Source of the DNA: Oscillospiraceae bacterium
GTDB lineage: Bacteria > Bacillota > Clostridia > Oscillospirales > CAG-272
Assembly (NCBI GenBank): GCA_009779295.1
Contig: WREN01000002.1
Location: forward strand, 1 to 38,111
Direction of reading: 5' to 3'
Length of the DNA: 38,111 bases
Position numbers and translations under genes: made by a program. Shown piece by piece: positions 1 through 9,514 of the stretch. A model generated the notes under the pieces. That model was given only the letters and a program-made list of their open reading frames with translations. It did no database searches and was not told the DNA's origin. Each line of letters opens with the position of its first letter. Within the stretch, counting starts at the first letter, position 1.

Positions 1-540
1 GAAATCCGAATCTTCTTTATACATTAAATTTGCAGGTAATCTGTCCCATTCCGTATTATCTAAATTCTTCAATTTTTTCTCATCTTCAGAAGAAGCAAGA
101 ACGATTTCCACACCATCCGGTATAACAAGTTTCGGCAGGTTTTGCTCGGATAAAAGCGCGAATACTCCATATTCAATTGTATTAATATCCGAAATATTAA
201 AATATTTCAAAATAGTATTATTTTTCATTAAATGAATATTCGGCGTGCTGATTCGGATAACTTTATATGATTTATAAATTTCTATAATTTTCTTGCATGT
301 CTTTTCAATAAAATTATCAGAACTTGTATTAATATACACGACTAATTCATCAAACAAATTTTCAATAAATTCAACATATTCAAGACTTGGTTTGCTTTCT
401 TCCGGAGTATAAAATTCAACTTTTTTTATACCGTATCCTTTTTTTCCTGCATTTACACTATTGCAGCAAGTATAATAAAACCGAATTTCGTTATTCGATT
501 GAAAAAATTTCAGCATTTCATTATTATCGATTTTATACAT
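1..540 (-). CDS. Hypothetical protein, C-terminally truncated by the window edge (possibly acetyltransferase-like)
   Basis: Open frame on the minus strand from ATG (cat at 538-540) to position 1 without a stop: MYKIDNNEMLKFFQSNNEIRFYYTCCNSVNAGKKGYGIKKVEFYTPEESKPSLEYVEF... Not in the ORF track because it runs off the edge. Confidence 0.6.
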   Translation of the reverse strand, partial: MYKIDNNEMLKFFQSNNEIRFYYTCCNSVNAGKKGYGIKKVEFYTPEESKPSLEYVEFIENLFDELVVYINTSSDNFIEKTCKKIIEIYKSYKVIRISTPNIHLMKNNTILKYFNISDINTIEYGVFALLSEQNLPKLVIPDGVEIVLASSEDEKKLKNLDNTEWDRLPANLMYKEDSDF

Positions 541-542
541 AT

Positions 543-1973
543 TCAATCTCCCAACACCCAGCTCTTCCCGCCGTGTTTCGTCACAGATGATCCCGTTTCT
601 CTCTCGATAATCGCGGCAACCCGCATCGAGCAGAAACCGCCCTGACACCTGCCCATTCCGGCGCGTGTGCGCCGTTTCACCGCGTCCAAGTCTAATGCGG
701 GTATCGGGCGGTTGATCGCGTCGATTATCTCGCCTTCTGTTATTGTTTCGCAGCGGCAGACGATTTTAGCGTAGTTTGGATTCGATTCAATCAACTTCCG
801 TTTACCTTCGTCATCCAAATAATTGAACTTCAAAATCGGCGGCCTTGCACCTGTATAATCCTCACGCTTCTCTAATTTCAAACCAGTTTCCTCAAGTTTT
901 TTCACGATATAGTTCCCCAAAGCCGGGCCGCACGCGAATCCCGGCGATTCTATCCCGACCGCGTGAACAAGCCCGACCACTGTTTCCGACGGTTCGATAA
1001 AGTAATCGTGGGCGTTCGGCGTGGGTCTGATTCCCGAAAACGACGTGATAACCGTTTTCAGATTCAAGCTCGGCACAAGCCGCACCGCGCCATCGCTGAT
1101 TTCCTTCAAGCCGTCGGCGGTTGTGGATTTATCCTCTTTGTCATCGATGGCGTAAGCGTTCGGTCCGACGATAACGTTGCCGTGAACTGTCGGCGAAACG
1201 AGGATTCCCTTACCTTTCTCCGACGGAATACTGAACAGAATGTGATTCGCAGTGTCATAACTTTTGTCGAGAATCATATATTCGCCGCGCCGTGGAGTTA
1301 TACGGATTGGGAAATCTTGTTCGCCGGCAACGCTGGCGATATAATCGCCCCACACTCCGGCGGCGTTGACGATCCTATACGCCTGCAGGCTGCGATTATC
1401 ACAACTCACCGTAAACACATCATCCGTTTTCGTTATCTTATTAACCCTGAAATTAAAATAAAAATCCGTTCCATGCACCGCTGCCGATTCCGCCGCCGCT
1501 ATGGTCAAACCCCACGGACAAATTATCCCGCCCGTCGGAGCGTACAAAGCGGAGACTACGTCCCGCGACAGGTTAGGCTCCATTTTATGTAATCTCTCGC
1601 CGCGCACTATTTCTAAGTCCGGAACGCCGTTCTTAATACCGCGGTTATATAATTCTTTTATTTTTTCCTCTTCTTTTTCGCTGAACGCCGAAACCAATGA
1701 ACCGCATTGATTGTACTCAACGTCGAGCAGTTTCGCCAAAGCCGGCATTTCCGCGCACGCTTCGACGTTCAGCTTAGCTTTCAACGTACCGCACTCAGCG
1801 TCGAACCCCGCGTGGACTATCGCGGAATTGGCTTTCGTCGCGCCCATCGAGACGTCGCCGTAAGCCTCGACGACGGCTGTCTTTAATTTGTAAGCCGCAA
1901 GCCGGTACGCCGTCATACATCCGGTTATTCCCGCTCCGATTATCAAGACATCGTATATCATAAATTTTATCAC
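543..1973 (-). CDS. NAD(P)/FAD-dependent oxidoreductase, GlpA/LhgO-like, with C-terminal BFD-like [2Fe-2S] Cys cluster
   Basis: N-terminal Rossmann FAD motif DVLIIGAGITGCMTAYRLA; C-terminal CRCETITEGEI...GMGRCQGGFC. Confidence 0.88.
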   Translation of the reverse strand: MIKFMIYDVLIIGAGITGCMTAYRLAAYKLKTAVVEAYGDVSMGATKANSAIVHAGFDAECGTLKAKLNVEACAEMPALAKLLDVEYNQCGSLVSAFSEKEEEKIKELYNRGIKNGVPDLEIVRGERLHKMEPNLSRDVVSALYAPTGGIICPWGLTIAAAESAAVHGTDFYFNFRVNKITKTDDVFTVSCDNRSLQAYRIVNAAGVWGDYIASVAGEQDFPIRITPRRGEYMILDKSYDTANHILFSIPSEKGKGILVSPTVHGNVIVGPNAYAIDDKEDKSTTADGLKEISDGAVRLVPSLNLKTVITSFSGIRPTPNAHDYFIEPSETVVGLVHAVGIESPGFACGPALGNYIVKKLEETGLKLEKREDYTGARPPILKFNYLDDEGKRKLIESNPNYAKIVCRCETITEGEIIDAINRPIPALDLDAVKRRTRAGMGRCQGGFCSMRVAAIIERETGSSVTKHGGKSWVLGD

Positions 1974-2042
1974 CCATCATATTATAGCACACCCTGCTAA
2001 AAAATTCAACACGTTTTTTTACATAAAAAATAAAAAATACAG

Positions 2043-2071
2043 TTGTAATTTTATATTTAATATGTTATAAT
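2043..2071 (+). promoter_or_regulatory. Sigma-A-type promoter of the moxR operon
   Basis: TTGTAA (2043-2048), 17 nt spacer, TATAAT (2066-2071). Confidence 0.6.
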
Positions 2072-2110
2072 AGAATAAAATATTTTTAATTGCGGAGGTT
2101 CAATCAACCG

Positions 2111-3082
2111 ATGAATAAAGAACATGACGAGCAATTTGAAGTTGCATACGGCATGTCTGACAGCATAATCAACGAAATTGAAAAAGTTGTTTTGGGCAAG
2201 CACAACGCCGTTTCTATGCTTGTCACCGCTATGTTTGCGGGCGGACATGTACTCATCGAAGACGTTCCGGGTGTCGGAAAAACCACACTCGCGGCTTCCC
2301 TTGCGAAAGCCGCCGGGCTGAATTTCAAGCGCGCCCAATTCACGCCGGATGTTATGGCGTCAGATATCACGGGTTTCAACATTTATAACCGCCAGACAGA
2401 GAGCTTTGATTTTAAGGAAGGGCTCGTAATGTGTAACATTCTCCTCGCGGACGAGATCAACCGCGCGTCGCCGAAAACGCAGTCGTCGCTTCTTGAGGCG
2501 ATGGAGGAAAGCCGCGTCACAGTTGACGGCGTGACTTACGAAGTGCCGAATCCGTTCATGGTAATCGCGACACAGAACCCGACGGGGTTTGTGGGAACGT
2601 ATCCGTTGCCGGAAGCGCAGTTAGACCGCTTCAGCGCGCGGATCACTATGGGCTACCCTTCGATCGACGAGGAAGTTGATATTATATCGGCGCGCAAAAC
2701 GGTTAATCCTGCCGATAAAATATTATCCGTTTCTTCGCTCGAATATATTACCGCAATCAGAAAACTTACCCAGCTTGTAAATGTCAGCGACGAATTGTAT
2801 AAATATATCGTACTGCTGACGTCCGTTACGCGCAGGAACGAAAACCTCGCTCTGGGCGCAAGCCCGCGCGCATCTCTCGCGCTTATGCGCATGTCTCAGG
2901 CTTACGCGTTCACGCACCACAGGAATTATGTCGTCCCCGAAGACATCTGTTCGGTATACAAGCAGGTTATCGCCCACAGGATAATTTTAAAGCAGGAAGC
3001 CAAACTAAACCGCATAACAGCCGACAACGTATTGAGCGAAATTATGCGCAAAACCGAAATACCGTTCAAATCAAAAAGATGA
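2111..3082 (+). CDS. MoxR-family AAA+ ATPase
   Basis: Walker A GVGKTTLA, Walker B LLADEINRASPKTQSSLLEAMEE, ATQNP. ATG at 2111 after GCGGAGG preferred over the TTG at 2090. Confidence 0.93.
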   Translation: MNKEHDEQFEVAYGMSDSIINEIEKVVLGKHNAVSMLVTAMFAGGHVLIEDVPGVGKTTLAASLAKAAGLNFKRAQFTPDVMASDITGFNIYNRQTESFDFKEGLVMCNILLADEINRASPKTQSSLLEAMEESRVTVDGVTYEVPNPFMVIATQNPTGFVGTYPLPEAQLDRFSARITMGYPSIDEEVDIISARKTVNPADKILSVSSLEYITAIRKLTQLVNVSDELYKYIVLLTSVTRRNENLALGASPRASLALMRMSQAYAFTHHRNYVVPEDICSVYKQVIAHRIILKQEAKLNRITADNVLSEIMRKTEIPFKSKR

Positions 3083-4347
3083 AAAAAACCGTTAAATTTA
3101 TGCCGCCTAAAAAGCGAAGAAAGTTTGCCCTGACAAGCGGTTTCAATTTTTATATTTGTATTTTGGCTGGAGCTTTGGTATTTACACAGGCTTTGCGGTC
3201 TCCTTTGTCGTCTTTGATGTTGGTTTTCGTGCTGATCCTGCCTGTAATCAGCTTTTTGTATATGCTGACGGCATTGGTCGCTATAAAGGTTTACGTCAAA
3301 GACAGCAGCATCGAAACGGTAAAGAATATTCCCGTCGATTACAATATTAAAATCATAAATGACGCGATCCTGCCGTATCCGTTCATAGAAGCCGACCTTA
3401 TCATGCCGAACGACGACATTGTCCGCTGCGTTGAGAAGCGCGTCGGATTGAGTCTTGCGCCGTTCGGGTTCTACAGAATCGCAGAAAAGCCTGTTTTCAA
3501 ATACCGCGGAAGTTATCAGATAGGCGTTAAAAAAATATATATTTCGGACCTTTTCCGCATTTTCAGAATAAGTTTAAATATCGACGTATACACATCTGTT
3601 TTTGTCGCGCCGCGCCGTTTTGTGCTTGAGGCGAAGGCAGGGACTTCCGCGTCTGACGTCAATACCGACTCGACTAAGAATATCATAGGCGTCGACCGCT
3701 CGGAACTCAACGAGATACGCACGTATCTCACCGGCGACCACATGAAGAATATCCACTGGAAACTGTCGTCGAAAACGCAGGAACTTATGGTCAAAGAATT
3801 CGCCATGAATTCGGGGAAAACGATTTATATTTTCGTCGATATGGCGGCGAATTACACCACCGAGGATAAGACATATTCTGACGATATTAACGAATTTGTC
3901 GCGGACGGCGTTATCGAAACGGCGCTGGCGGCGGCATTGCGCGAATTGCAGGAGGGCAACGGATGTACTATCATTTGGTACGACGAGCGAATCGAAAGCG
4001 GCGCGCAGATATGCAAATTGCAGACGGCTTCCGACCTTGATCGCGTGTTCAAAATGTTCGCGACGGCGGAGTTGTGCGGCGCGGATAAAGAAGTCACGCG
4101 GCTCGCCGCTTTAGCGACGGAAACGCAGGCGGTAACGATGATATTCGTCACCGGAATGATCGATCAGGACGTTGTAGCGGATCTGACGGGAATCGCGGGC
4201 TTACAGATCAACGTTGAACTGTATCATTTTTCCGCGGCGGAGAAAGTTGCCGACGAGAAAAAGTTGGATGCGTTCGCAGAACGTGAAAAAGCGTGCAGAG
4301 ATCAATTGGTGCTTAACGGCGTTAATGTGTATGAGACGAAATTTTAA
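3079..4347 (+). CDS. DUF58 domain-containing protein
   Basis: DUF58-like motif EIRTYLTGDHMKNIHWKLSSKTQELMVKEF; ATGA overlap with moxR. Confidence 0.88.
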   Translation: MKKTVKFMPPKKRRKFALTSGFNFYICILAGALVFTQALRSPLSSLMLVFVLILPVISFLYMLTALVAIKVYVKDSSIETVKNIPVDYNIKIINDAILPYPFIEADLIMPNDDIVRCVEKRVGLSLAPFGFYRIAEKPVFKYRGSYQIGVKKIYISDLFRIFRISLNIDVYTSVFVAPRRFVLEAKAGTSASDVNTDSTKNIIGVDRSELNEIRTYLTGDHMKNIHWKLSSKTQELMVKEFAMNSGKTIYIFVDMAANYTTEDKTYSDDINEFVADGVIETALAAALRELQEGNGCTIIWYDERIESGAQICKLQTASDLDRVFKMFATAELCGADKEVTRLAALATETQAVTMIFVTGMIDQDVVADLTGIAGLQINVELYHFSAAEKVADEKKLDAFAEREKACRDQLVLNGVNVYETKF

Positions 4348-4368
4348 TTTTTAACAAGGATTGATAAT

Positions 4369-7131
4369 TTGAAAGAAGAAAAATTACAAACAAAAAAACA
4401 AAAACCAAGAAACCCGTTTGAATTCATATATTCGCCGTCACGGCAGATTATTTCTAAGGGCGCCGTTTTTTCGGCGTATTTTATGCGCGCGGTCGTAACC
4501 GCGACGGCTGTATTCGGTCTGTTGATATTTATTGCCGACGCTTTTCAATTTCAGATTTCAAGTATTTCCATATTTGTCATATCTTTGGCAACTTCGGTGG
4601 TATTTGCGGTAATACAGATCGGCATAATTCCCGCGCTCGTTGTACTCGGATTGACGGCAATAACCGCGTTGTTGCTGACATTTTTCATCGAAAACATAAT
4701 TGATTTTATCGTTTTATCGTTTCAGACGGTAATAAATCTGATGATGAAACGGCTCGAAGACGCCGGATATAAGTCATTCCGACCGTTTTTGTTCACGGAA
4801 TTCGAGCCGGACGCAAACGAATCTACTCTGATTTTAATCGTTTTTATATTTACAGGCATCCTGCTTACCGCTATATTCAGCGCGTGTATAATGCGGAAAA
4901 CGCGCTTTTTACCCTGCCTTATAACAGGATTATTCATCTGTTCGACGGTTTTTACATACAACATCAGCACTTCTAATTTCGGATTCGCCCTGATTCTCGC
5001 GGCGCTCTGCGCGATTATAGTTTTGAAACTTTACGACTCCTACTATATCAACTATATAGAGCCGGAAAATAAATTCGGGTATTTCAAAAAGCACGCGCTC
5101 GGCGGGTTCGCGGGGTTCGCCGCATTGCTGCTTGCGATAGTTATAATTTCTATACCCGCGATGACTATTACGAAACGCTGGCGGGAAATTGAATTTATCA
5201 ACGACCGTCTTGAATACGCGCGCGCTATGATCTCGTCCGTTATCATCGGCGATATGCCCAACATGTCGGATCTGGGATTCGTCGGGAATATGGACACGCT
5301 TAACCCGCGCAACACCCGCGCGGAAAGCCGGTCATTCTCCGGAAAAGTGATGATGACTGTCGAATCGGGTTATAATACGCCCGTTTACATGAGGAGCTGG
5401 GTCGGTTCGTATTACCGCGGCGACAGCTGGTATTCGGCGACGACCGATGAAGTGGAGCGATATAACAATATGTTCACGCCCAACTTCACGCCCGAACAAT
5501 TGACATATAATTTTTACAACGCGATTAATCCGCGGTTCACGTCGTTCAGTTCTTCGTCATACGGCAACTTCATTGAGCACGGGTTCATCACGGAAGCGGT
5601 GGATATCAGCGGGATCAGGTCAACATCCAACCTCCTCTACGTGCCGTCGATAATGAACGCGAGCGTGAACCTGCTTGAACACGGTTCGCGCGACAGAGTT
5701 CCGTATTCAAGCTCGTGGACTCCGTATCATGAAGGTATCGTAACGACGAGCTGGTTCAATTTCAACAGAAATTACCGCGTATTGGCGTTCGTGCCGATTT
5801 ACCGCCATCCGGAGTATCTCGACAATTTGTATAAAAATATGTTTTATTATAATGTTTCCATGAGTACGATAGGCGCAAACATAAACGCCCGGGAAACAAA
5901 TATAAGCAGTATAATTTTCAATTACAAATCGGTTCTTGACAGTTACGAAATCAAATACGCCGAGCCGACGGTTGTCGAACGGTTTTTCGAAATGGATAAC
6001 GTCGAACGGCAGATGTTTATCTATGAAAACATCGTGCTGCGCGAATTATATTCGCAGTACGTGCGCGAACATTATCTCGCGCTGCCGGAAGCGGATCTGT
6101 ACACGGTGATTGTGCCGATAGTAAATACACTTCCAAGGTCAATCGGAAGGTACTCAGATTCTGCAAGCGTTGTTTATATACATAATACGGTGTTGAAAGT
6201 GGTTAATTTTCTAAACGACAACTATAATTACACATTGTCGCCGGTCGAACCGTCGCCGGAATTTGACGACGCGTCAGCGCTCGCTATATTCTTAAACGAC
6301 ACCAAAGAAGGCTATTGCGTTCAGTTCGCAACCGCAGCGACGATGATTTTGCGCGCGATGAACATTCCCACACGATATGTGGAGGGCTACGTCGCGTCGG
6401 ATTTCAGGCGCAACGACGCCGACAACCGCGCGGGCAACTACATCACCGAGGTACACGATTACAACGCGCACGCGTGGATTGAGGTATACATCGACGGTAT
6501 GGGGTGGATGCAGTACGAGGCTACGCCGACTTATTACACGCAGATGTACGTACCGTATGAAGTTTCTCCCCCGCGGACAAATTCGGAATCATCACCGGGC
6601 GAAATGATGCCGGAACCTGAATACGAAGAAATCGAATTTGAAGAAAACCCGCTTACCGTTGAAGAAATTGCCAACGGATTTAGAATTATCAGCGGTTTAA
6701 TATTGGCAGTTCTGGGTATCATTGGTACGTTGATAGTGATTAAAATCCGAATCAATTCCAAAAACGAACTCGTCAAACGCTATGCGGCGATCAATATCGC
6801 CGAAAAAAGCGCGAATCTCGAGCCGGAGGAAATCCGCGAACTCACAAAGCAGCTCGCCGATTACATCATGGAAATACAATCTGCCGGCGGTTATATCCCC
6901 GAAACAGGAGAGTTGCCTGCGGAATATGCGCGGCGCGTTTCCGAATCTATGACTGACACTGAGTTCAACGATATAATGTTCTACATGGAAAAAGAGGAAT
7001 TCGGACCGGGCTGCTCGCGCGGAGAACTCAAAAAGATCGGCGTTTACCTGCGTGGTCTGTGGGATAGAATTTATTACAATATGAACCGGCCGAAGCGTTT
7101 ATGGCTAAGACATATAAAAAAGGTGATTTGA
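4369..7131 (+). CDS. Multi-pass membrane protein with extracellular transglutaminase-like domain (TgpA-like)
   Basis: Multiple N-terminal TM segments, then GYCVQFATAATMILRAMNIPTRYVEGYVA...HAWIEVYIDGMGWMQYEATP (Cys-His-Asp), then a C-terminal TM. TTG start after AAGGA. Confidence 0.87.
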   Translation: MKEEKLQTKKQKPRNPFEFIYSPSRQIISKGAVFSAYFMRAVVTATAVFGLLIFIADAFQFQISSISIFVISLATSVVFAVIQIGIIPALVVLGLTAITALLLTFFIENIIDFIVLSFQTVINLMMKRLEDAGYKSFRPFLFTEFEPDANESTLILIVFIFTGILLTAIFSACIMRKTRFLPCLITGLFICSTVFTYNISTSNFGFALILAALCAIIVLKLYDSYYINYIEPENKFGYFKKHALGGFAGFAALLLAIVIISIPAMTITKRWREIEFINDRLEYARAMISSVIIGDMPNMSDLGFVGNMDTLNPRNTRAESRSFSGKVMMTVESGYNTPVYMRSWVGSYYRGDSWYSATTDEVERYNNMFTPNFTPEQLTYNFYNAINPRFTSFSSSSYGNFIEHGFITEAVDISGIRSTSNLLYVPSIMNASVNLLEHGSRDRVPYSSSWTPYHEGIVTTSWFNFNRNYRVLAFVPIYRHPEYLDNLYKNMFYYNVSMSTIGANINARETNISSIIFNYKSVLDSYEIKYAEPTVVERFFEMDNVERQMFIYENIVLRELYSQYVREHYLALPEADLYTVIVPIVNTLPRSIGRYSDSASVVYIHNTVLKVVNFLNDNYNYTLSPVEPSPEFDDASALAIFLNDTKEGYCVQFATAATMILRAMNIPTRYVEGYVASDFRRNDADNRAGNYITEVHDYNAHAWIEVYIDGMGWMQYEATPTYYTQMYVPYEVSPPRTNSESSPGEMMPEPEYEEIEFEENPLTVEEIANGFRIISGLILAVLGIIGTLIVIKIRINSKNELVKRYAAINIAEKSANLEPEEIRELTKQLADYIMEIQSAGGYIPETGELPAEYARRVSESMTDTEFNDIMFYMEKEEFGPGCSRGELKKIGVYLRGLWDRIYYNMNRPKRLWLRHIKKVI

Positions 7132-7132
7132 A

Positions 7133-7492
7133 ATTAATAATTATACAAATTCCGCGTTGGCGTATCTCGGGGACGCCGTGATTGAATTGATGACGCGCGC
7201 GATGCTGATTAAAAATTTCCATACTACGGCGGGAAATCTCAATGAAATTTCACGAAATTACGTGACGGCGCAGTCGCAGAGCGCGGCGGTCGAGCGGATA
7301 ATCGGCGTGCTGACGGAGGATGAACTGGCGGTCTACAAGCGCGGGCGCAATATCAAAGACGCGAACGTTCCCAAAAGCGCGACGGCTATGGAATACAAGC
7401 GCGCGACCGGGCTTGAAGTGCTGTTCGCGACGCTGTACCTTGATGGGAAACATGAGCGGCTGAGCGAGCTTTTTGATATAGCGTATGGGTAA
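7133..7492 (+). CDS. mrnC: Mini-ribonuclease III
   Basis: SALAYLGDAVIELMTRAMLIKN...VTAQSQSAAVERI...YKRGRN...YKRATGLEVLFATLYLDGKHERLSELF. Start uncertain: ATT at 7133 follows AGGTGAT, while the ORF track uses TTG at 7157. Confidence 0.8.
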   Translation: MNNYTNSALAYLGDAVIELMTRAMLIKNFHTTAGNLNEISRNYVTAQSQSAAVERIIGVLTEDELAVYKRGRNIKDANVPKSATAMEYKRATGLEVLFATLYLDGKHERLSELFDIAYG

Positions 7493-7518
7493 AAACACCC
7501 GTAGGCGGCGGGTGTTTT
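7491..7518 (+). terminator. Rho-independent terminator / mini form of the E-type palindromic element
   Basis: AAAACACCC-gtaggcggc-GGGTGTTTT immediately after the mrnC stop. Confidence 0.75.
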
Positions 7519-7542
7519 AATTTAAAAGGAGGCTACATAACA

Positions 7543-7998
7543 ATGAAAAAACCAAAAATCTTCGACGACTTTAAAAAATTCGCTTTCAAAGGCAACGTCA
7601 TGGACATGGCAATCGGTATTATCATCGGGTCGGCGTTCACGTCGATAATCAATTCGCTGGTCAACGATATAATCATGCCTGTCATTGGCAAATTCACCGC
7701 CGGACTCGATTACAGCAAGCTGGAACTTGTTATATCCGAAGCGGTTATCGACGAAGCCGGCAACATCATAACCCCTGAAACGGCAATCAGATACGGGATG
7801 TTCATACAGAACATCGTGTACTTTCTGCTTGTCGCGATTTCGTGTTTCATCGCGATAAAACTTATCGTCGGCGGCATGAATAAATTAAAACATCCGCCGG
7901 AACCCGCGCCGCCTCCGCCGCCCCCCGAAATTCCCGCGCAGGAAAAATTACTTACGGAAATCCGCGATATATTAAAAAATAATAAACAAAATTTATAA
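7543..7998 (+). CDS. mscL: Large-conductance mechanosensitive channel
   Basis: FKKFAFKGNVMDMAIGIIIGSAFTSIINSLVNDIIMPVIG; Pro-rich stretch then C-terminal helix EKLLTEIRDILKNN. Confidence 0.95.
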   Translation: MKKPKIFDDFKKFAFKGNVMDMAIGIIIGSAFTSIINSLVNDIIMPVIGKFTAGLDYSKLELVISEAVIDEAGNIITPETAIRYGMFIQNIVYFLLVAISCFIAIKLIVGGMNKLKHPPEPAPPPPPPEIPAQEKLLTEIRDILKNNKQNL

Positions 7999-8024
7999 AT
8001 AAATTCGGGAGGAATAAAAATAAT

Positions 8025-8969
8025 ATGTATTATATTGGTATTGATTTAGGCGGAACGAATATTGCCGCCGGAATCGTTGACGAGAATTACAAAATCATCA
8101 AAAAAGGCAGCACTCCCACGCTCGGCAACCGCGACCCTAAAGAGATTATCCGCGACATGGGCGCGCTTTGCGCGCGCCTTGTGGAAGAGTGCGGGCTTAC
8201 GTTCGATGATATCGAATACGCAGGCATCGCCGCGCCGGGCACGGCTAACGCCGCTACGGGTATGATCGACTTCGCGAACAACCTGCCGTTCCTGCACTTC
8301 CCTATCTCGGAAGTATTGATGAGTTTTATACCTGTCAAGAAAGTCTACATCGACAACGACGCTAACGCCGCCGCTTGGGCTGAGGCTATAGCGGGCGCGG
8401 CTAAGAATGTCGCCAACTCTGTCTTCATCACGCTCGGAACGGGTGTCGGCGGCGGCGTTATAATCAACGGCAAGCTGTACGCGGGGTTCAATTACGCCGG
8501 AGCCGAACTCGGTCATATGGTTATCGAGTACAAAGGCCGTCCCTGCACGTGCGGACGCTACGGCTGCTGGGAAACTTACAGCTCCGCGACGGGGCTGATC
8601 AACATGACGCGCGAAAAAATGCTCGAAAACAAAGACTCGGTGATGTGGGATATGTGCGAAAATTCCATTGATAAGCTGAGCGGCAAGACTGCGTTCGCCG
8701 CAATGAAGAAAGGCGACAAAGCCGCGAGCGAAGTCGTCGATATGTACATAAAATATCTTGCGTGCGGTATCGGCAACATCATCCTGCTGTTCCAGCCGGA
8801 GATACTCTGCATCGGCGGCGGCGTATGCAACGAAGGCGACTATTTGATGAAACCGCTTATGGCAATTTTGAATAACGAACCGGCAATCGAAAGAAGAAAA
8901 ACGCAAATAAAAATAGCCGAGTTAGGAAACGACGCCGGTATCATCGGCGCGGCGGTGCTTGGATTATGA
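8025..8969 (+). CDS. ROK family sugar kinase (glucokinase-like)
   Basis: GIDLGGTNIAAGIVD, DNDANAAAWAE, GTGVGGGVIINGKLY, ROK zinc motif CTCGRYGCWETYSS. Confidence 0.92.
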   Translation: MYYIGIDLGGTNIAAGIVDENYKIIKKGSTPTLGNRDPKEIIRDMGALCARLVEECGLTFDDIEYAGIAAPGTANAATGMIDFANNLPFLHFPISEVLMSFIPVKKVYIDNDANAAAWAEAIAGAAKNVANSVFITLGTGVGGGVIINGKLYAGFNYAGAELGHMVIEYKGRPCTCGRYGCWETYSSATGLINMTREKMLENKDSVMWDMCENSIDKLSGKTAFAAMKKGDKAASEVVDMYIKYLACGIGNIILLFQPEILCIGGGVCNEGDYLMKPLMAILNNEPAIERRKTQIKIAELGNDAGIIGAAVLGL

Positions 8970-9514
8970 ACGTAGTTTTGCTCGGCGATTCGATTCGCAT
9001 GAATTATCAGGCTAAAGTCAGATTTTATCTCGACGGCGTCGCGGATGTCTACACCCCGGATGAAAACTGCCGCTGGAGCAGTTATACTTTAAAATTCCTT
9101 TTTACATGGTTTGCGGCGTTTCCGAAAGATATTGACGTTGTGCATTGGAACAACGGGCTTTGGGATGTTTCCACCGTTGAAATTGACAACAATACGTTTT
9201 CATCAATTTATACCTATATGGATTACATGTCGCGTATATTAAGAATCCTGCGCACAAAAACCCGGAAAATTATATTCGCGACTACAACTCCGGCAATAGC
9301 AAATCACATACGGAACGAAAACGTAAATTTATTCAATTCCGTTATAACAGATTTTATGAATAAAGAAGGCGTGCCCATAAACGATTTAAACGCCTTGATA
9401 ACCGCAAATACCGATAAATATTTAGTTGAGGACGGCGTTCATTTAAGCGAAGCGGGAATGGACGCGTGCGGCAAAGCGGTTGCGGATAAGATTATTGAGG
9501 TTTACAATTCATGA
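8966..9514 (+). CDS. SGNH/GDSL-type hydrolase
   Basis: VVLLGDSIRMNYQ, HWNNGLWDV, VEDGVHLSEAGMD (Asp-His); ATGA overlap. Confidence 0.75.
   Translation: MNVVLLGDSIRMNYQAKVRFYLDGVADVYTPDENCRWSSYTLKFLFTWFAAFPKDIDVVHWNNGLWDVSTVEIDNNTFSSIYTYMDYMSRILRILRTKTRKIIFATTTPAIANHIRNENVNLFNSVITDFMNKEGVPINDLNALITANTDKYLVEDGVHLSEAGMDACGKAVADKIIEVYNS

Noticed and set aside
963-1592. 209-aa ORF on the plus strand
   Set aside because: Antisense to the GlpA-like oxidoreductase; no domain and Arg-rich translation.
8046-8906. 286-aa ORF on the minus strand
   Set aside because: Lies fully antisense to a well-supported ROK kinase gene; composition (His/Arg/Val-rich) typical of a shadow ORF in moderately GC-rich coding DNA.
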